Below are positions 6,101 to 8,987 of a stretch of DNA of 8,987 nucleotides, piece after piece. The DNA comes from an uncultured Lewinella sp. (GTDB lineage Bacteria; Bacteroidota; Bacteroidia; Chitinophagales; Saprospiraceae). The stretch is from assembly GCA_938021455.1 (NCBI GenBank), contig CALIGP010000053.1, forward strand, positions 1-8,987, in the 5' to 3' direction. Under the pieces are notes generated by a model. The model was not told the origin of the DNA. It searched no databases and was given only the letters and a program-made list of their open reading frames with translations. Both the position numbers and the translations under genes were made by a program. Positions within the stretch are counted from its first letter, which is position 1; each line of letters begins with the position of its first letter.

Positions 6101-8987
6101 AGGCTACCTTCATTGGTCTCTCAACTTGCTCAGCGACCGCATCTACTGACCTTATTGCCTGTACCGATCCTTGCACAGACGCCCTCGGCGGCAACGTCTT
6201 CAATGATTTTAATAATGATGGCGCGGACGCAGGTGCAAACGAAGTTGGACAAGCAAACGTGCTCGTCGAAATCTATGAATGCGACGAGGAAATCCCCGTC
6301 GCTACCACCTGGACCAACGCTGACGGTAGCTGGAGTGTGGATGATACGGACATTACTTATCCGGTTCGAGTAGAGTTTTCTACGCCGTTGCAGGATTATC
6401 TCCAATCAAGCTTTGCTGGTACAAACAATGGGACCAATACCCAGTTTGTGGAAGAGGCCAGCTGTGAGGTGGATTATGGGGTATTGAATTCTACTGACTA
6501 TTGTGACGCTACGGTAATGACAAGGTTGGCAATACCTTGCTATAGTTCTGGTACGGGTGATGGCAGTAATTCAGGAGACGTTGGCTTAGCCTCCTTTCCC
6601 GTAACCTCTAATGGCATACGGATGGACAACGTATTGTCCGATCCGAACAATAGTGGAATTACGCCAAATGCACCAGTTCCAAGCCTGGATGCAACTATAG
6701 GCCAGATTGGAACCGTTTGGGGAACTGCTTTTCAGCGGGAAAGTGAGAACCTGTACTTATCGTCCATGTTAAAGCGCCATGCGGGCTTTGCGGAAGGACC
6801 CGGACATATCTTTTTAGTCAATTACTCCAGTGGTAATGGAAATTTCGTCGGTAGCTTCGACCTGCAAGGGGTAAATGGAATTGACGTAGGTACCGTAACG
6901 CGTATCTCCGTTCCGGGAGCCGTTAGCGGAGCCAACGACTTATCCGATGACACTAACCGGCCTTCCTATGATATCGACGCCAATAATAAAGTTGGTAAGA
7001 TAAGCTTTGGCGATATGGACATAAGCGAAGACGAAAACTTCCTTTGGATAGTAAACCTTAACCAGCCAGCCAGTTTGATCCGAGTTGACGTTTCTGATCC
7101 GTCCGTATTGCCTACGGATGGTTCGCCCATTACCGGAAGTTTAGTCGTTGAATACCCGATAACCGGAGCTCCGGGCATACCCACCTGTACTGATGGCGTC
7201 TTCCGTCCTTGGGGACTCGCCTTTCGTAACGGTAAGGGTTATTTGGGAGGTGTTTGTAGTGGAGAAAACCTTGCAGACCCTACTGATGTAACTGATTTAT
7301 CTGGCTACGTTATGGAGTTTAATCCTGAAAATGCTACAGCTGGATTCGCAGAAACCCTGAATGTGCCGCTGAATTATGTCAGGGAAAATGCTCAGGGAAG
7401 CGGTGTTAGCGGAGCATGGAGAAACTGGACCGATAACTGGACCACCATCCTGAATACGCCCAATTCTACTGACGGCTCTCAGGTCGCTTTTGCTCAACCA
7501 ATGATCTCGGATATATCTTTTGGTGCTGATGGTAGTATGGTGCTAGGCTTATTAGATCGGTTCTCTCATATGTCTGGAACGGCCAATTATGAAGCAACAG
7601 TAGGAGAAACAGGCTTCTATGGTGCTCGTTCTTCAGGTGATATCCTAAAGGCTTGCGTTGTTAATGGTGCTTACGAAATTGAAAATTCAACGAGTTGTGT
7701 TCCAAATGATTCCGGCCCAAATAATACTCTAACCGATGACGGACCTAGTGGAAGCGGCGAGTTTTTCTATGAAGAATATTATACGGGTGTAGATGCTAAT
7801 TTCTATGTACATGGCGAAAATTCTTTAGGATCTGTTCTTGCCGTCCCTGGTACTAATGAGGTAGTCAATGTTGTTTATGATCCCATCAAATATATTAGAA
7901 GTGATGGTTTTAATACAGGAGGTTTCCATAAGTACAACATTGATGATGGTAGTCAAATTCAGGCCTACATGCTCATTGGCGCCCAGGAAGGTGGTAGTGA
8001 GTTTGGGAAGGCTTCAGCTTTAGGCGACATCAATATTTTGTGTGACCCCGTACCCCTCCAAATCGGTAATCTGGCCTGGCTAGATGCCGACGAAGATGGC
8101 GTCCAGGACGCCTGCGAAGAAGCTGTCGAAAATATTCCCGTAAGCCTGTACACCAAAGATGACAACGGTGACCTGACACTTGTTGCTACCACAACGACCG
8201 ACGAAGACGGTGAATATTATTTCACCGGAGACGGAACGACCGGCGAAACCTGGACAAATACAGATGATGTGATCCTGAAGGATACCACCTATCTCATCGT
8301 ATTCGGTAACGCAGCAACCGCACCAACAGATACTACCATTTTAGCCGATGGTGTTGAATACACCATTACGGCTGACTCTACGGGGGAAGGAAATAGCCCC
8401 GGGCTAAACGACTCTGACGCTACATTGGTGAATGTTAATGGAACAATACTACCGGCTATTTGCTACAGTACCGCTGATACCACCGATCATACGCTCGACG
8501 TTGGCCTTAAATCCGTTGCATTGCTCAGCCTCGGCTCCACCGTCTTCGAAGACCTGGACAATAACGCCATGCAGGACGTCGACGAATCTGGTATCCAGGG
8601 GGTTGAGTTAGTCGTCTACCAAGTCGTAGGCAACAAAGACGATGCCGTCAACGGCGAAACCGATGACATTCTACTTGACGTAGGCTCCGACGGCGACCTG
8701 GCTACGACCACCGACGGTATGCCACTCGTGACCGACGGCAACGGCGACTACCTCGTCACCGGTCTTGAACCGGGCGACTACTACCTGGTCATCCCTTCCG
8801 GTAACTTCGCTACCGGCGAAGCCCTGACGGATATCTCTATTTCCTCCACGGACATCGCCACTTCGACTGGTGATAACCAACGGGACGGCGACGACAACGG
8901 CCTGCAACCCGCAGGCCCGGCCACCGAAGTCTGTAGCCCCGTGATCACCCTCTCCGCCGGCGATGAGCCGGAAGACGGCACGGACCT
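3115..8987 (+). CDS. Giant secreted SdrD_B-repeat surface protein with two propeller-like modules, N-terminal part
   Basis: The frame is open from ATG 3115 to the right edge (1957 codons, no stop). The start is chosen because it gives a signal peptide: MKNKN, then a hydrophobic core (residues 6-21, LVLGMALALFPVLPLS). In-frame ATGs at 3076 and 3082 would add 11-13 residues and spoil it. Domains in order: SdrD_B-like 1 (about 39-135); propeller-like module A (about 200-671); SdrD_B 2 (674-821); Ig-like domains (822-922 and 923-1017); SdrD_B 3 (1023-1124); propeller-like module B (about 1198-1645); SdrD_B 4 (1647-1802); SdrD_B 5 (1803 to edge). Each SdrD_B opens with an Asp-rich, calcium-type loop, for example DFNGDGVRQSTE at 47-58 and DTNRDGIQTPNE at 683-694. 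Such proteins usually act as extracellular adhesins or stalks. A T9SS or gliding-type C-terminal signal is expected beyond the window but is not seen. The ligand is unknown. Confidence 0.93.
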   Translation, partial: MKNKNLVLGMALALFPVLPLSMYWSSTDDLMKEQSGPNDIMVSVFQDFNGDGVRQSTEPPVEGVTITAYDDLNALAAQDNVGNSGNYLLNVGAGTGTYRVEVTGLPADLQPGAIGSSTVFFAAANQTVSVALANPDQYSQPNPPLITTCFIEGPQPTGMGETLIRFDYDSGCFDAGIDATCDDGGTFDGPKAALADAPDIGSTFGVAYQRNTRSAFVASFMKRHAGFKENGKSGVIYRIQNPNTATPTITEYIDFDALGIPTQPLTGDPHPADNASVTDWELDNNSWDWVGKMSFGDLDISEDGETLYVINLFDRQLYSFPAKATPYTVADAAMVTAIPLPQPCGNAIDARPFGLGVYNGKVYFSMICSGESSTGAWPGGKIPANTVCNANTPPAGDRTTLDANIYEYDPTTGMVNATPVLNFPLNYGRGLAINSGYGPTSATWNPWVSEWTVFNRPPRIIGNTEQLSQDRSYPQPMISDIEFDNGGNMVLGFRDRFGDQTGHLQSAPAGFTINQDPDPGNLTTPAFENLYDGVAEGDILRACGNPTNGWTLESGGACGGVSGPMAPNANSNGPGGGEYYSQDDYDNFHNEIAQGGMVIVPGQEEVVTIVTDPINSSVEFYDAGIVWYRNSDGQRVQNFLVFSTAVGVGDDDGPTFAKANGLGDMIALSDPTPIQIGNRVWFDTNRDGIQTPNEPGINGVLVELFKDIGGTFTKVAETTTATSALQGDGAFKFTNSTEQTWSNGQTEVLPNMDYEIRVSLANITAQLATATAFTTQNNAGDATNNNKTDLSDSDVNASGVIAFTTGNEGENNHTLDIGAREGCSVTGIIVSETCDGMGTPVTTDDTYDIVVTATVTNGSGAYDVLVDGLEVAAAISSGTPTTITLPASGTTVDITFRDATDDACASAATTSSTLESCSPAIPCDVSITNVRVVCANETDFMLTFDVNWDYITATTDMIQVAVNGVAQAPFTPLTPAGTQAFGPFSFSDPAYGLIVEATFIGLSTCSATASTDLIACTDPCTDALGGNVFNDFNNDGADAGANEVGQANVLVEIYECDEEIPVATTWTNADGSWSVDDTDITYPVRVEFSTPLQDYLQSSFAGTNNGTNTQFVEEASCEVDYGVLNSTDYCDATVMTRLAIPCYSSGTGDGSNSGDVGLASFPVTSNGIRMDNVLSDPNNSGITPNAPVPSLDATIGQIGTVWGTAFQRESENLYLSSMLKRHAGFAEGPGHIFLVNYSSGNGNFVGSFDLQGVNGIDVGTVTRISVPGAVSGANDLSDDTNRPSYDIDANNKVGKISFGDMDISEDENFLWIVNLNQPASLIRVDVSDPSVLPTDGSPITGSLVVEYPITGAPGIPTCTDGVFRPWGLAFRNGKGYLGGVCSGENLADPTDVTDLSGYVMEFNPENATAGFAETLNVPLNYVRENAQGSGVSGAWRNWTDNWTTILNTPNSTDGSQVAFAQPMISDISFGADGSMVLGLLDRFSHMSGTANYEATVGETGFYGARSSGDILKACVVNGAYEIENSTSCVPNDSGPNNTLTDDGPSGSGEFFYEEYYTGVDANFYVHGENSLGSVLAVPGTNEVVNVVYDPIKYIRSDGFNTGGFHKYNIDDGSQIQAYMLIGAQEGGSEFGKASALGDINILCDPVPLQIGNLAWLDADEDGVQDACEEAVENIPVSLYTKDDNGDLTLVATTTTDEDGEYYFTGDGTTGETWTNTDDVILKDTTYLIVFGNAATAPTDTTILADGVEYTITADSTGEGNSPGLNDSDATLVNVNGTILPAICYSTADTTDHTLDVGLKSVALLSLGSTVFEDLDNNAMQDVDESGIQGVELVVYQVVGNKDDAVNGETDDILLDVGSDGDLATTTDGMPLVTDGNGDYLVTGLEPGDYYLVIPSGNFATGEALTDISISSTDIATSTGDNQRDGDDNGLQPAGPATEVCSPVITLSAGDEPEDGTD
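3712..5127 (+). repeat. Propeller-like module A (first copy)
   Basis: This segment of about 472 residues matches module B at 6706-8049. Shared anchors in order: FGVAYQR; MKRHAGF; VGKMSFGDLDISED; RPFGLGVYNGKVYFSMICSGE; FPLNYGR; QPMISDIEFDNGGNMVLGFRDRF; GDILRAC; GGGEYY; EEVVTIVTDPI; FAKANGLGDM. The recurring short units (for example DISEDGETLYVINLFDRQLYSF) look like propeller blades of the NHL/TolB kind. This is a fold inference with no family match confirmed. It is followed directly by SdrD_B domain 2 (QIGNRVWFDTNRDG). Confidence 0.8.
6706..8049 (+). repeat. Propeller-like module B (second, diverged copy)
   Basis: This second copy has about 448 residues, with the anchors WGTAFQR, LKRHAGF, VGKISFGDMDISED, RPWGLAFRNGKGYLGGVCSGE, VPLNYVR, QPMISDISFGADGSMVLGLLDRF, GDILKAC, SGEFFYEEYY, NEVVNVVYDPI and FGKASALGDI. 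It is followed by SdrD_B 4 (QIGNLAWLDADEDG), so the repeated unit is propeller plus SdrD_B. The protein similarity is clear but the DNA is strongly diverged, which points to an old duplication or separate acquisition. Its codons are visibly more A/T-rich than those of module A. Confidence 0.8.

Overview
The window suggests a member of the Bacteroidota, possibly a Saprospiria/Lewinella-like marine or sediment bacterium. The phylum call rests on a C-terminal type IX secretion (T9SS) type A sorting domain, a GEVED domain, SdrD_B-like modules and cysteine-rich DGxQNGxETGxDCGG repeats, all typical of large secreted proteins in that phylum. The class-level guess is weak. Base composition is mixed, from about 30% to over 70% GC in 60-base stretches.

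Layout: two large same-strand genes, both cut by the window edges. Bases 1-2951 hold the C-terminal 982 residues of a secreted multidomain protein. It starts with what looks like the tail of a zinc-carboxypeptidase (M14-like) catalytic domain, then an Ig-like linker, a jelly-roll domain, four 25-residue Cys repeats, a second jelly-roll domain, seven more Cys repeats, a GEVED domain and a T9SS sorting domain. Bases 2952-3114 are the only intergenic stretch. It carries a strong extended hairpin and then a possible 20-codon leader ORF with a good Shine-Dalgarno sequence, whose stop codon overlaps the next start codon as ATGA. Bases 3115-8987 are the first 1957 codons of a giant surface or secreted protein with no stop in the window. 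It has a signal peptide, five SdrD_B/Cna-B-like domains with Asp-rich calcium-type loops, two Ig-like domains, and two diverged copies of a large (about 450-470 residue) beta-propeller-like module.

Both proteins look exported. The first is probably a T9SS-delivered hydrolase with wall- or substrate-binding accessory domains. The second is probably an adhesin-like stalk with globular heads. Whether they work together cannot be read from the sequence. No RNA genes, mobile elements, CRISPR arrays or defence genes were seen. The most noteworthy points are the propeller-SdrD_B duplication with compositional breaks at domain borders, the near-identical 75-bp repeats, and the hairpin plus leader ORF between the genes.
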